Assembly (NCBI GenBank): GCA_001784175.1
Contig: MFPR01000026.1
Span: 1-64,000, forward strand
Length of the DNA stretch: 64,000 nt
Direction: 5' to 3'
DNA from: Candidatus Lindowbacteria bacterium RIFCSPLOWO2_12_FULL_62_27
Lineage (GTDB): Bacteria > Lindowbacteria > 2-12-FULL-62-27
The notes under the pieces were generated by a model. It saw only the letters and a list, made by a program, of their open reading frames with translations, was not told where the DNA came from and ran no database searches. Numbering within the stretch: position 1 is the first letter of the stretch; every line of letters begins with the position of its first letter. Position numbers and translations under genes: made by a program. Positions 16,859 through 25,366 of this stretch are shown piece after piece.

Positions 16859-17887
16859 ATGAAGGCGGTGCAGTTTCATGAGCATGGCGGCGTGGAGGTG
16901 CTTCGGTACGAGGACGTGGAGACGCCCAAGCCCGCCGAGGGAGAAGTGCTGGTCAAGGTTTCCGCCTGCGCGCTGAATCATCTGGACATCTGGATCCGCA
17001 ACGGGATTCCCGCTTACAGAATCCCCATGCCTCATATTTCCGGCTGCGACGTGTCCGGCTGGGTGGAGGATCCGGCCGGGAGCGGGTTGCGCCGCGGGCA
17101 GCGCGTGGTGCTGTCACCGGGCGTGTCGTGCGGGCAGTGCGAGTGGTGCCGGGCCGGGCACGACAATCAGTGCATGGAGTTCAAAATATTCGGCGCCGGC
17201 ACGCAGGGCGGGTATGCCCAATACTGTGTGGCCCGCGCGTCGGATTGCGTTCCGCTTCCGGACGAGCTGGGCGATGAAGAGGCCGCGGCGTTTCCGCTGA
17301 CGTTCGTCACCGCATGGCACATGCTGTTCACACGCGCGAACCTCAAGTCGGGCGAAACTGTTCTGGTCATGAGTGCCGGCAGCGGCGTGGGATCCGCCGC
17401 GCTGCAGATGGCCCGCTGGGCCGGCGCCCGCGCGCTGGCCACGGCGGGCACGGAGGAGAAGGCGGACCAGGCGCGGTCCATGGGCGCCGAGCAGGTGCAT
17501 CTTCCCGAGCGGGGCCGCATCCGGGACTGGGCAAAGGAGGTCACGGGCGGCCGCGGCGTGGATGTCGTGTTCGAACACGTGGGCGGTGAGACCCTGATCG
17601 AAGGTCTGGCGAGCCTCTCGAAAAACGGGCGGCTGGTCACTTGCGGTTCGACCGCCGGCGGCACGGCCGCGCTCGACATCCGTTTTTTGTTCATGCGCCA
17701 GCTCACCATCCTCGGGAGCATGATGGGCACGCGCCGGGAGCTGGAGCAGGTTCTGAAACTGGTGGCCGCGCGAACGTTGCGGCCGGTCATCGACCGGACG
17801 TTTCCCCTTTCCGAGGCCGCGACCGCCCAGCGGTGGATGGAGGCCCGCCGGAATTTCGGAAAAATTCTTTTGCTCCCGGAAGGCTAG
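16859..17887 (+). CDS. zinc-type alcohol dehydrogenase / quinone oxidoreductase family (MDR)
   Basis: 342 residues. N-terminal GroES-like domain (MKAVQFHEHGGVEVLRYEDV, ACALNHLDIWIRNG) with the structural-zinc cysteine cluster (SCGQCEWCRAGHDNQC), then a Rossmann domain with SAGSGVGSAALQMARWAG and DVVFEHVGG. It will oxidise or reduce an alcohol, aldehyde or enone with NAD(P)H; the substrate cannot be read from sequence. An upstream in-frame ATG at 16829 lies inside the tRNA and is rejected. The chosen ATG at 16859 aligns with the family N-terminus. No Shine-Dalgarno is possible, because the 30 nt upstream are tRNA; cleavage of the tRNA 3' end would release an almost leaderless mRNA. Confidence 0.88.
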   Translation: MKAVQFHEHGGVEVLRYEDVETPKPAEGEVLVKVSACALNHLDIWIRNGIPAYRIPMPHISGCDVSGWVEDPAGSGLRRGQRVVLSPGVSCGQCEWCRAGHDNQCMEFKIFGAGTQGGYAQYCVARASDCVPLPDELGDEEAAAFPLTFVTAWHMLFTRANLKSGETVLVMSAGSGVGSAALQMARWAGARALATAGTEEKADQARSMGAEQVHLPERGRIRDWAKEVTGGRGVDVVFEHVGGETLIEGLASLSKNGRLVTCGSTAGGTAALDIRFLFMRQLTILGSMMGTRRELEQVLKLVAARTLRPVIDRTFPLSEAATAQRWMEARRNFGKILLLPEG

Positions 17888-17893
17888 GCGAAT

Positions 17894-17923
17894 TTGCTTG
17901 TAACTTGAAAAACGCCGTGTTAG
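17894..17923 (+). promoter_or_regulatory. possible promoter of the rpsF operon
   Basis: TTGCTT (17894-17899), 18-bp spacer and TGTTAG (17918-17923) form a moderate match. The predicted leader is about 75 nt and contains a perfect 6-bp hairpin CTGAAG/CTTCAG (17967-17983, loop GACAG) before the start of rpsF. The hairpin could be a ribosomal-protein autoregulatory element, but I do not see the S6:S18 consensus with certainty. Confidence 0.35.
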
Positions 17924-18006
17924 GGTGTGGCTTCAATTTCGTCAGAAAGATGTGAAACTCCCTGCCCTGAAGGACAGCTTCAGAGCGAAACCAGAGGGAA
18001 GGTCGG

Positions 18007-18435
18007 ATGAGTACGAATCGATACGAGTGTGTGCTGATATTTGACGTGCAGGCGACGGACGCTGTGCGGGAGGGCATTCTCAAGGAGCTGACGGCGCTGG
18101 TGGATGGAAGCGGTGGCGGGGTCGTTGAGACCGTGCCGTTCGGCATCCGCACGCTGGCCATGGAGCTGAAAGGCCGCCGGCGCGGGGATTACCGCATACT
18201 GCGGTTTCAGACCGCCGGCGACGTGCTTCAGAAGATGGACCGGATGTTGCGGCTCAAGGAGGAAGTGTTGCGGTTTTTGATCACGAAGTATTATCCGCCC
18301 AAACCCAAAAAAGAGAAGCGGAAAAAGTTGCAGAAACCGGAGATCGCCGGGGCGGAAACGGAAGGAGAAAAAGCGGATGGCAAATCTGAACAAAGTGCTG
18401 CTGATCGGCAACCTGACGCGCCAGCCGGAGCTTAG
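18007..18435 (+). CDS. rpsF: 30S ribosomal protein bS6
   Basis: 142 residues. The start, MSTNRYECVLIFDVQATD, and the core EL.GRRRGDYRILRFQTAGDVLQKMDRMLRLKEEVLRFLI match bS6, the ribosome platform protein that binds with bS18 to 16S rRNA. The usual bS6 ends near residue 100; here about 45 extra residues form a charged Lys/Glu/Ala tail (KPKKEKRKKLQKPE...). The last 19 codons overlap the start of ssb in a different frame. It leads the conserved rpsF-ssb-rpsR-rplI-dnaB cluster. AGAGGGAAGG lies upstream as ribosome-binding site. Confidence 0.95.
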   Translation: MSTNRYECVLIFDVQATDAVREGILKELTALVDGSGGGVVETVPFGIRTLAMELKGRRRGDYRILRFQTAGDVLQKMDRMLRLKEEVLRFLITKYYPPKPKKEKRKKLQKPEIAGAETEGEKADGKSEQSAADRQPDAPAGA

Positions 18436-18817
18436 GTACACGCCCGGCGGTTCGGCCGTCACGACGCTGGGGGTTGCGGTCAACCGGCGGTTCAAGGATT
18501 CATCGGGGGCGTTGAAGGAAGAGGTCACGTTTGTGGACGTGAGCGTGTTTTCGAAGCAGGCGGAGGCCTGCTCGCAATATTTGCAGAAAGGCAGTCCCGT
18601 CTTCGTCGAGGGCCGCCTTCATCTTCGCAAGTGGGAAACACCGGACGGCCAGGCGCGCACCAAGCTGGACGTGACGGCCGAGCGGGTACAGTTTCTGAGC
18701 CGGCGCGGCGACGCGCCGTCCCGAGTGGCCGAGCCGGTCCCCGCGGGAGAATCCGCGGAGGCGGCGCCGCCGGCTCCCGATTCGGATCTTCCTCCCGACG
18801 ACGACGTTCCATTTTGA
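18377..18817 (+). CDS. ssb: single-stranded DNA-binding protein
   Basis: 146 residues. The OB fold opens MANLNKVLLIGNLTRQPELRYTPGG and includes VFVEGRLHLRKWETPDGQ; it ends in an acidic tail with the conserved tip DDDVPF that recruits replication and repair partners. It protects single-stranded DNA during replication. The ATG at 18377 lies inside rpsF (59-nt overlap, +1 frame shift relative to it), with GGAAGGAG about 10 nt upstream also inside rpsF. The conserved N-terminus makes this start secure, so the overlap is genuine. Confidence 0.95.
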   Translation: MANLNKVLLIGNLTRQPELRYTPGGSAVTTLGVAVNRRFKDSSGALKEEVTFVDVSVFSKQAEACSQYLQKGSPVFVEGRLHLRKWETPDGQARTKLDVTAERVQFLSRRGDAPSRVAEPVPAGESAEAAPPAPDSDLPPDDDVPF

Positions 18818-18861
18818 GCGGTCGACGCTAGAGAGCGAAAAAAGAGGGCAGGTCACAAGAA

Positions 18862-19089
18862 ATGGTTTTCTTAAGAAAGCGCAAGAAGCGCCAGTGCGTC
18901 TATTGCATGACGCAGAAGGATCCCTATTATCTCGATCTCGAGAGCATTGAAGGATTCGTGAGCGACTCGAAACGCATTCTCCCGCGGCGGGTCACCGGAA
19001 CCTGCGCCAAGCACCAGCGAGGGTTGACGAAGGCCATCAAGCGCGCCCGGTACCTTGCGTTCATTGCCTACGTGCCGATGGGGGCGTGA
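18862..19089 (+). CDS. rpsR: 30S ribosomal protein bS18
   Basis: 75 residues with the family core (DLESIEGFVSDSKRILPRRVTGTCAKHQRGLTKAIKRARYLAFIAYV). bS18 pairs with bS6 on the 30S platform. The N-terminus has QCVYC, and with GTCAKHQ this gives a C-x2-C...C-x2-H set, suggesting the zinc-binding (C+) form of bS18, which is common in some phyla. The gene sits 44 nt after ssb; the purine-rich GAGGGCAGGTCACAAGAA precedes the ATG. Confidence 0.95.
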   Translation: MVFLRKRKKRQCVYCMTQKDPYYLDLESIEGFVSDSKRILPRRVTGTCAKHQRGLTKAIKRARYLAFIAYVPMGA

Positions 19090-19093
19090 GGCC

Positions 19094-19546
19094 GTGCAGA
19101 AGATGATCCTGAAGAAATACGTTCCCAACCTGGGCAACGAGGGCGACATGGTGACCGTGAAGGAGGGGTATGCCCGGAATTATCTATTGCCGAGAAAGCT
19201 GGCGGTGCCGGCGGGCGAAGGGGCGCTGAAAGTCGTGGCGCAGGAGAAGCGTGGCCGCGAGGCCCGTATTCTCAAGGAGCAAACCGACGCCCGCGTGCTG
19301 GCGGAGAAAGTCTCCGGCGCGAACGTGACGGTGACGAAGCGCGCCGACGAAGACGGCACGCTGTACGGCGCCGTGACGACCGCCGAGATCGTGCACGCGC
19401 TGCTGGGTGCCGGCTTTCCGAAATTCAATCCTGACTCCGTTCACATCCACGTTCCGATCAAGAAGGTCGGAGATCACGCCGTCGAGGTTGTCCTGGCCAA
19501 GGGAATCGCCGCGCAGCTCAAGGTCGCCGTTCAGGCCGCCGTGTAA
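19094..19546 (+). CDS. rplI: 50S ribosomal protein bL9
   Basis: 150 residues from GTG at 19094 (MQKMILKKYVPNLGNEGDMVTVKEGYARNYLLPRKLA). The GTG start gives the short MxxI(L) lead that aligns with most bL9 proteins; ATG at 19103 is a close alternative with slightly better spacing to GTGAGG. The N-terminal rRNA-binding domain, connecting helix (EKRGREARILKEQTDARVLAEKV) and C-terminal domain (GTLYGAVTTAEIVHALLGAG...VHIHVPIKKVGDHAVEVVL) are all present at normal length. It lies 4 nt after rpsR. bL9 binds 23S rRNA near the L1 stalk and affects reading-frame fidelity. Confidence 0.93.
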   Translation: MQKMILKKYVPNLGNEGDMVTVKEGYARNYLLPRKLAVPAGEGALKVVAQEKRGREARILKEQTDARVLAEKVSGANVTVTKRADEDGTLYGAVTTAEIVHALLGAGFPKFNPDSVHIHVPIKKVGDHAVEVVLAKGIAAQLKVAVQAAV

Positions 19547-19571
19547 ACCATTTCGGGAGGGGGTGGGGCTC

Positions 19572-20963
19572 GTGCAGACGGGGCAATTGCGCATTCCGAC
19601 GGTTCCACCGCACAATCTGGACGCGGAGGAGGCGGTGCTGGGCGCCGTCCTCATTTCGCGGGAAGCCGTTGCGGAAATCATCGAAATCTTTTCCGACGAA
19701 CCCGTTTTTTACAAGCCGACGCACAATCTGATTTTCGAAGTGGTCCGCGATCTGTTCCAGCAGGGTCAGGCGATCGACACGCTGACCGTTTCGGAAGAAT
19801 TGAAAAAGCGCGGAGAGATCGACCGCATCGGCGGCCTGACCTATCTGCACGGCCTGACCATGGCCGTACCGACGGCCGCCGCGGCCTCGAACTATGCCCA
19901 GATCGTGCGCGACAAATTCCTGCTGCGCCGGCTGATCGACGCCTGCGGCAAAATCAGCGCCGAAGCGATGGCGGACGAGGACCTGGTGAGCGAAATTTTG
20001 GACCGGGCCGAGTCGGATATTTTCAGTCTGGCGGACCTTCGCATTCAAAAAAGTTTTGTCACCCTCGTCGACGCGCTGTCCCGCAATTTTGAGGAACTCG
20101 AGCAACTGAAGGCCCGGCGTGAGCTGGTGTCCGGTCTGCCCACGGGCTTTAACGAGTTCGACCGCATGACGACCGGCCTTCATCCGGGGGACCTCTGCAT
20201 CCTGGCGGCGCGGCCGAGCGTGGGCAAGACCGCATTCGCGCTGAACGTGGCCGGCCGGCTGGCCATCCATTCGGGCAAGCGCATCGCGTTTTTCAGTCTC
20301 GAGATGACGGTGGACGCGCTGGTCAAGCGCATCCTCTGTTCCGAAGCCCGCGTTCCGCTGCATACCATTCGCCGGGGCAACGTCAGCGACCGCGACTGGC
20401 GCCGGCTGACGGACATGGCCTCCAAGATCATCGACCGGACGGCGCCGCTGCACATCGATGACAGCACGAACCTGACCGTGCTCGACATGATGGCCAAAGC
20501 CCGGCGGCTCGCCACGCGCGGCGACGGCCGGCTGGACCTGATCATCGTCGATTATCTCCAGATGGTGGAGCCGTCCGGCAAATTCGAGAACCGCCAGTTG
20601 GCCGTCGCCGAAATTTCGCGCGGGCTTAAGAGGCTGGCGAAGGAACTCAAGGTTCCGGTGATCGCGCTGTCCCAGCTTTCGCGACGCGTCGAGGAGCGCG
20701 CCGGCATGCGGCCGCAACTGTCGGACCTGCGGGAATCCGGCTCGCTCGAGCAGGACGCCGACCTTGTGGTTTTCCTGCACCGCGATGACGGCGGCGGTCC
20801 GGACAAGAAACCCCAGACCGGCACGTATCCCGTGGAGCTGATCATCGGCAAGCAGCGGAACGGTCCGGTGGGGACCGTCAATCTGGTCTTTTTTTCGGAA
20901 ATCACCCGATTCGAGAACTACGTGGCCGACACGCGGGTTGCGGATGTGGGGGCGACTGTCTAG
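19572..20963 (+). CDS. dnaB: replicative DNA helicase DnaB
   Basis: 463 residues from GTG at 19572, about 10 nt after GGGAGGGG; the open frame extends further upstream but there reads through rplI and lacks homology. The N-terminal domain begins IPTVPPHNLDAEEAVLGAVLISREAV. The RecA-like helicase domain has Walker A (ARPSVGKT), FFSLEM, Walker B (LIIVDYLQMV) and the SQLSRRVEER and RESGSLEQDAD motifs. It unwinds DNA ahead of the replisome as a hexamer. No intein is visible. It fits the canonical rplI-dnaB order. Confidence 0.95.
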   Translation: MQTGQLRIPTVPPHNLDAEEAVLGAVLISREAVAEIIEIFSDEPVFYKPTHNLIFEVVRDLFQQGQAIDTLTVSEELKKRGEIDRIGGLTYLHGLTMAVPTAAAASNYAQIVRDKFLLRRLIDACGKISAEAMADEDLVSEILDRAESDIFSLADLRIQKSFVTLVDALSRNFEELEQLKARRELVSGLPTGFNEFDRMTTGLHPGDLCILAARPSVGKTAFALNVAGRLAIHSGKRIAFFSLEMTVDALVKRILCSEARVPLHTIRRGNVSDRDWRRLTDMASKIIDRTAPLHIDDSTNLTVLDMMAKARRLATRGDGRLDLIIVDYLQMVEPSGKFENRQLAVAEISRGLKRLAKELKVPVIALSQLSRRVEERAGMRPQLSDLRESGSLEQDADLVVFLHRDDGGGPDKKPQTGTYPVELIIGKQRNGPVGTVNLVFFSEITRFENYVADTRVADVGATV

Positions 20964-20967
20964 CAGG

Positions 20968-22347
20968 ATGACCAAAGTCCGAACCCGTTTCTTCTGCGAC
21001 GCCTGCGGGTACGAGACGGTGAAGTGGATGGGCCGTTGCCCGGGCTGCGAGGCCTACGATTCGATGGTCGAGGCCGTGCAGGAACCTGCGGCATCGGAAG
21101 ACGCGGCAGGCCATCAGGCCGCGGCGCCGCTGAAATCTCTCGGCGAAATTGCCTCCACCGAACGTGAACGGATTCCGACCGGGTGGGGCGAGGTCGACCG
21201 GGTTCTGGGCGGCGGGATCGTGCCGGGAAGCCTGACACTCCTGGGCGGGGAACCGGGAATCGGAAAATCGACGCTGCTGTTATCCGCCGGTTTGCGCCTT
21301 GCGTCGGCCGGCCGGCGGTGTGTCTACATCGCCGCCGAGGAGTCGGCCCCCCAGGTGCGGATGCGGGCGGACCGAATTTCAGAAAACAACCCCCCGCCGG
21401 AATTTTTCGTCTGCGAAACCTCGGACCTCCCCGCCGCCTTGAAGGCCACGGCCGGCGCCGCCGTGGTGGTGCTCGATTCGATCCAGACGGTCCGCGTCCC
21501 CACGCTGCGGTCCATCAGCGGCTCCGTCCTGCAGATTCGTGAAAGCGTGTTTCGGATCCAGGAGGCTGCCAAGCCCGGTGACGGGGCCAACGGGCCGGCG
21601 TTTCTTCTGGTCGGCCACATCACCAAGGGCGGCGAGATCGCCGGACCGAAAATCCTGGAACACATGGTCGATTGCGTTCTCGCCTTCGAAGGCGACCGGC
21701 GCATGGGCCTGCGATTCTTGCGCGCCCAGAAAAATCGGTTCGGTTCGACGGACGAGATCGGCGTGTTTGAGATGGGCGGAAAGGGATTGGAGGAGATCAC
21801 CGACCCCGGCGCGCTCTTTCGGTCGGCCGGCCCGGACGCCCATCCGGGCGTGGCGGTGTCGAGCCTCGTGGAGGGGAGCCGGGCCTTCCTCGTGGAGATC
21901 CAGGCGTTGACGCAGGAGGTGAGTCTGGCGATGCCGCGCCGCGTCGCCACCGGCGTCGACCCCCGCCGGCTGCTTTCGATTCTGGCGGTGCTCGACAAGC
22001 GCGCCGGCGTCCGATTGGGAACCTCGGACGTTTTCCTGACCGCCGTCGGCGGATTTCTGGCCCGCGAGCCGGCCGCCGATCTGGCCGTCGCGATGGCCAT
22101 CGCCTCCGCGGCGCGGAATCGGCCGCTGCCGGCCACCACCGCCTTTGTCGGGGAAGTCACGCTGACCGGAGAGCTTCGGCTGCCTCCCTCGCTGGACCGC
22201 CGCGTGGGCGAGGCCGCGCGGCTGGGATTTGGAGAGATCGTTCTGCCGGATTCCGCACGGGGCCGGGCGGGCAGGCTCGCCGCCGGAGGCGTTGACATTA
22301 TATACTCAAGAAGTATAGTTCAGTGTGTGGAAAAGTATGTACGATAA
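20968..22347 (+). CDS. radA: DNA repair protein RadA (Sms)
   Basis: 459 residues from ATG at 20968, 5 nt after the dnaB stop. Zinc finger CDAC...CPGC (FFCDACGYETVKWMGRCPGCEAYDS), then a RecA-type ATPase with Walker A GEPGIGKST, the RadA-specific KNRFG motif and a C-terminal Lon-like domain (REPAADLAVAMAIASAARNRPL, FVGEVTLTGELR). RadA drives branch migration of recombination intermediates with RecA. Its last 30 codons contain a good promoter for the next gene. The sequence turns AT-rich at the end (IIYSRSIVQCVEKYVR). Confidence 0.95.
   Translation: MTKVRTRFFCDACGYETVKWMGRCPGCEAYDSMVEAVQEPAASEDAAGHQAAAPLKSLGEIASTERERIPTGWGEVDRVLGGGIVPGSLTLLGGEPGIGKSTLLLSAGLRLASAGRRCVYIAAEESAPQVRMRADRISENNPPPEFFVCETSDLPAALKATAGAAVVVLDSIQTVRVPTLRSISGSVLQIRESVFRIQEAAKPGDGANGPAFLLVGHITKGGEIAGPKILEHMVDCVLAFEGDRRMGLRFLRAQKNRFGSTDEIGVFEMGGKGLEEITDPGALFRSAGPDAHPGVAVSSLVEGSRAFLVEIQALTQEVSLAMPRRVATGVDPRRLLSILAVLDKRAGVRLGTSDVFLTAVGGFLAREPAADLAVAMAIASAARNRPLPATTAFVGEVTLTGELRLPPSLDRRVGEAARLGFGEIVLPDSARGRAGRLAAGGVDIIYSRSIVQCVEKYVR
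22292..22319 (+). promoter_or_regulatory. sigma70-type promoter inside the 3' end of radA
   Basis: TTGACA (22292-22297), 16-bp spacer and TATAGT (22314-22319) make a near-consensus promoter. It would give a leader of about 105 nt for the PIN/TRAM gene at 22430. The leader contains a perfect 7-bp hairpin, CCTCCGA/TCGGAGG with a GTC loop (22375-22391). No T-run follows, so this is not a terminator. Confidence 0.7.
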
Positions 22348-22429
22348 CGTCTATACGTTTTTCCACCGGTTATTCCTCCGAGTCTCGGAGGGAAAGGCAT
22401 AAGAATAATGGAAAGGGGGTGAGGGACAC

Positions 22430-23413
22430 GTGTTATTCATCATTCTGCGTGTCACTTTTGTTTGTCTCACCGCATCGTTAGGAGGCTTGCTGGCGTATTG
22501 GGACAAGATTCAGGCAACCGTTCCCTATGGCGTTCTCCTGGGTCTTGGCGTGGGTCTTTTGGCCGTAGGGATCGAGTTTGTTTTCACGCGACTGAAGATG
22601 GCGCACATTTTGACGGTCGTGCTGTCACTCCTGCTTTCGGTTTTCCTGACCGACATCCTGCTTCTCTTCCCGTTGATACGTGGAGAGTTTGCCGTCCGGT
22701 ACTATGCCGGCGCCATTCTGATCGTTTTCTACGTATTGCTTCTGATCTGTTACACGAAGCGGAGGGAGATCGAGGAGATCTTCACGAGTCTGGGGATCCT
22801 CAAGGCGCGGGAGACGAAGTACAAGATTCTGGATACGAGCGCCATCATTGACGGGCGGATCGCGGACATTTCGAAGATCAAGTTTCTGGAAGGGGAGATT
22901 CTGATTCCGAAATTTGTGCTCAACGAATTGCAGCAGATCGCCGACTCTTCGGAGACGCTCAAGCGGAACCGCGGCCGGCGGGGACTGGACATTCTCAACC
23001 GCGTCCAGAAGGAAATCGACATCCCGGTCCGGATCGTCGACACCGATTTTCCGGAACTCGTCGACGTCGATTCCAAGCTCATCAAGCTGGCGCAGCATCT
23101 GGGCGGCAAGGTCGTGACCAACGATTTCAACCTGAACAAAATTGCCCAGCTTCAGAACGTGGCGGTTCTCAACATCAACGATCTGGCCAACGCCCTGAAA
23201 CCCGTGGTGCTGCCCGGCGAAGGGCTCAACATCACGATCATCAAAGAGGGCAAGGAGCCGAGCCAGGGCGTCGGGTATCTCGACGACGGCACGATGGTGG
23301 TGGTCGACAACGGGCGACGGTACATCGGAAGCAACGTGAACGTGGTGATCACCAGCACGCTTCAGACGTCGGCCGGGAGAATGATTTTCGGTAAACTGGC
23401 TTCACACGTGTAA
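22430..23413 (+). CDS. membrane-anchored PIN/TRAM domain protein (YacL-like)
   Basis: 327 residues. Four hydrophobic segments fill about residues 1-110, then a PIN nuclease domain ([15 protein letters not shown], with acidic D135 and a conserved [14 protein letters not shown]) and a C-terminal TRAM-like RNA-binding strand set ([33 protein letters not shown]). This is the YacL family found in Firmicutes, Thermus and many phyla. It is likely a membrane-tethered ribonuclease, but its targets are not established. GTG start with AAAGGGGGTGAGG upstream. As in many genomes it directly precedes ispD (15-nt gap). Confidence 0.88.
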   Translation: MLFIILRVTFVCLTASLGGLLAYWDKIQATVPYGVLLGLGVGLLAVGIEFVFTRLKMAHILTVVLSLLLSVFLTDILLLFPLIRGEFAVRYYAGAILIVFYVLLLICYTKRREIEEIFTSLGILKARETKYKILDTSAIIDGRIADISKIKFLEGEILIPKFVLNELQQIADSSETLKRNRGRRGLDILNRVQKEIDIPVRIVDTDFPELVDVDSKLIKLAQHLGGKVVTNDFNLNKIAQLQNVAVLNINDLANALKPVVLPGEGLNITIIKEGKEPSQGVGYLDDGTMVVVDNGRRYIGSNVNVVITSTLQTSAGRMIFGKLASHV

Positions 23414-23428
23414 CGCGCCGTTTCCCTC

Positions 23429-24112
23429 ATGAAACGGCGGGCGGCGGTCACCGGGATCGTGGTGGCGGCGGGCCGCTCCAAAAGAATGGGCCGGCTGGGC
23501 GACAAGACATGGATTCGGATATCCGACCGGCCCGTTCTTTTTTATTCCCTGAAGGCTTTTCGCGCGGCCGGTATTCGCCGCGTTGTGATCGTCGTTCGGC
23601 CCGGCTCGGTCGAAGGGACCCGCCGTCGCCTCCGGTCGTTCTCGCCGGCGAAGCTTCCCGATCTGACGGTGGTGGCCGGCGGCCGGCAGAGGCAGGATTC
23701 AGTCTGGAACGGGCTTGAGGCGGTTGAGACGGACACGGTGCTTGTTCACGACGCCGCCCGGCCTGCCGTGTCGCCGGACCTGATTCGCCGAATTTGCCGG
23801 CTGGCCATCCGATTTGGCGCGTGCGTTCCGGTCGTTCCGGTGATTGACACGTTAAAGCGCGTGAGGGGCCGGCGGATTATCCGCACGGAATCCCGTGAAG
23901 GGCTGTATGGCGTTCAAACGCCCCAGGGCTTTCAAACCAAAGTTTTGCGGGAGGCGATCCGTGAGGCGCGGCGGCGCGGAAAGGTGGTCACGGACTGTTC
24001 GGCCGCCGTTGAACTTCTGGGGAAACCGGTGATGGCGACGCCGGGTGACCCCGCCAACATCAAGCTGACGTACCCGGAGGATTTGGTCCGGATTCGGTCC
24101 GTCTTGAAATGA
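23429..24112 (+). CDS. ispD: 2-C-methyl-D-erythritol 4-phosphate cytidylyltransferase
   Basis: 227 residues. IVVAAGRSKRMG is the CTP-binding loop; VHDAARP and YGVQTPQGFQ, VTDCSAAVELLGKPV and PANIKLTYPEDL are family landmarks. IspD activates MEP with CTP in the non-mevalonate isoprenoid pathway, in the cytoplasm. The segment after the nucleotide loop (GDKTWIRISDRPVLFYSL) departs from the usual GxxKQ form but keeps the essential lysine position. No ispF follows. It ends 12 nt from the convergent ygeW gene. Confidence 0.92.
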   Translation: MKRRAAVTGIVVAAGRSKRMGRLGDKTWIRISDRPVLFYSLKAFRAAGIRRVVIVVRPGSVEGTRRRLRSFSPAKLPDLTVVAGGRQRQDSVWNGLEAVETDTVLVHDAARPAVSPDLIRRICRLAIRFGACVPVVPVIDTLKRVRGRRIIRTESREGLYGVQTPQGFQTKVLREAIREARRRGKVVTDCSAAVELLGKPVMATPGDPANIKLTYPEDLVRIRSVLK

Positions 24113-24124
24113 GATGCGCGGCCT

Positions 24125-25330
24125 TCAGCCGCTGATTCTCCGCAATTTTTTCCGGCCGATCCCCGCCAAGAGCCCGGCGGGGCTCTTGAATTTCGAAAGC
24201 AGGATCATCGAAGCAATGATGAACGGCTTGAAGCTTGCCTCCCGGTACGTCGTGATCCTGTATTTCTCAAACACCTTCCCGGAAACCTCCCCCTCCTTGC
24301 AGGACACGCCGGAGATGTCCGCGGGGAGACAGTGCATGTAGAGGGCCGGCGTGTCGCCCCCGCTGCGCGTGAGGGCCATGAGTTTCTCGTTGCATTCCCA
24401 CGTCTTGAACCTTGCGTTGTTTTCGAGCGCGCGTCGTTCCAGGTCTTTCAGTCCGGCCGAGTCGCCCGCGCGGAGGAGTTGGGTGCGCTGTTCCATGACG
24501 GAAAACGGCGCCCAGCTCTTGGGATAGACGATATCGGCGTTCTTGAACGCCTCCTCCATGCTGTGGGCGACGCGGAAGGCGCCTCCGGATTTTTTCGCGT
24601 TTTGTTGCGCGATCTTCAGCGTTTCCGGCAGGAGGGTGTACCCTTCTGGATGGGCGAGGACCACCTCCATGCCGAACCGGGTCATGAGCCCGATGATTCC
24701 CTGGGGGACGGAGAGCGGCTTTCCGTAGCTTGGAGAATACGCCCAAGTCATGGCGATTTTTCGGCCTTTGAGTTTGTCGAGCCCGCCAAACTCCCGTTTC
24801 AGATGGCACAGGTCCGCCATGGCTTGCGTGGGGTGATCAATGTCGCATTGAAGGTTGACGATCGCCGGACGCTGCGGCAGGACGCCCTCGCGCAGTCCCT
24901 CGTCGAGGGCCGCAGCCACCTCGCGCATGTATTTGTTGCCCTCCCCGATGTACATGTCGTCCCGGATGCCGATGGCTTCGGTCAGGAAGGAGATCATGTT
25001 GGCGGTCTCGCGAACGGTTTCGCCGTGCGCGATCTGGGATTTCTCCTCATCGAGGTCCTGGACGCCGAGCCCCAGCAGGTTCGCGGCGGAGGCGAAGGAG
25101 AAGCGGGTCCGGGTGGACTTGTCCCGGAAAATCGAGACCGCGAGCCCCGATTGAAAGAGCCTGAGGGACACGTTGGATTCGTAGAGCGATCGAAGGATTT
25201 CCGCGGTCAGGAGGGTCGCGCGAATTTCCTGATCGGACTTCTCCCAGGTCAGCAGGAAATCTTTCCCGTGCATCCCGATCGTGAGTTTGGCGAGTTCCCT
25301 GATCGCCGAAGTTGCAGAATTCTTGCGCAT
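24125..25330 (-). CDS. ygeW: knotted carbamoyltransferase YgeW
   Basis: 401 residues. It carries the aspartate/ornithine carbamoyltransferase signature SIFRDKSTRTRFSFASAANLLGL and long segments characteristic of the YgeW branch (SQIAHGETVRETANMISF, IGIRDDMYIGEGNKYMREV, QGIIGLMTRFGMEVVLAHPEGY, MHCLPADISGVSCKEGEV). YgeW is a trefoil-knotted carbamoyltransferase whose physiological substrate is unresolved; in E. coli it sits in a purine/diaminopropionate catabolic cluster. None of those neighbours is present here, so it is an orphan. It has its own promoter at 25394-25367 and a GGAG ribosome site. A perfect 8-bp inverted repeat (AAGAGCCC/GGGCTCTT, 24168-24187) lies in its 3' coding end. Confidence 0.9.
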   Translation of the reverse strand: MRKNSATSAIRELAKLTIGMHGKDFLLTWEKSDQEIRATLLTAEILRSLYESNVSLRLFQSGLAVSIFRDKSTRTRFSFASAANLLGLGVQDLDEEKSQIAHGETVRETANMISFLTEAIGIRDDMYIGEGNKYMREVAAALDEGLREGVLPQRPAIVNLQCDIDHPTQAMADLCHLKREFGGLDKLKGRKIAMTWAYSPSYGKPLSVPQGIIGLMTRFGMEVVLAHPEGYTLLPETLKIAQQNAKKSGGAFRVAHSMEEAFKNADIVYPKSWAPFSVMEQRTQLLRAGDSAGLKDLERRALENNARFKTWECNEKLMALTRSGGDTPALYMHCLPADISGVSCKEGEVSGKVFEKYRITTYREASFKPFIIASMILLSKFKSPAGLLAGIGRKKLRRISG

Positions 25331-25366
25331 GGCGTATGTCTCCTTTCGTTTCGTGAAACGGGCAGG

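Noticed and set aside
24168-24187. Intrinsic terminator between ispD and ygeW
   Set aside because: The 8-bp inverted repeat lies inside the ygeW coding region and has no T-run on either strand.
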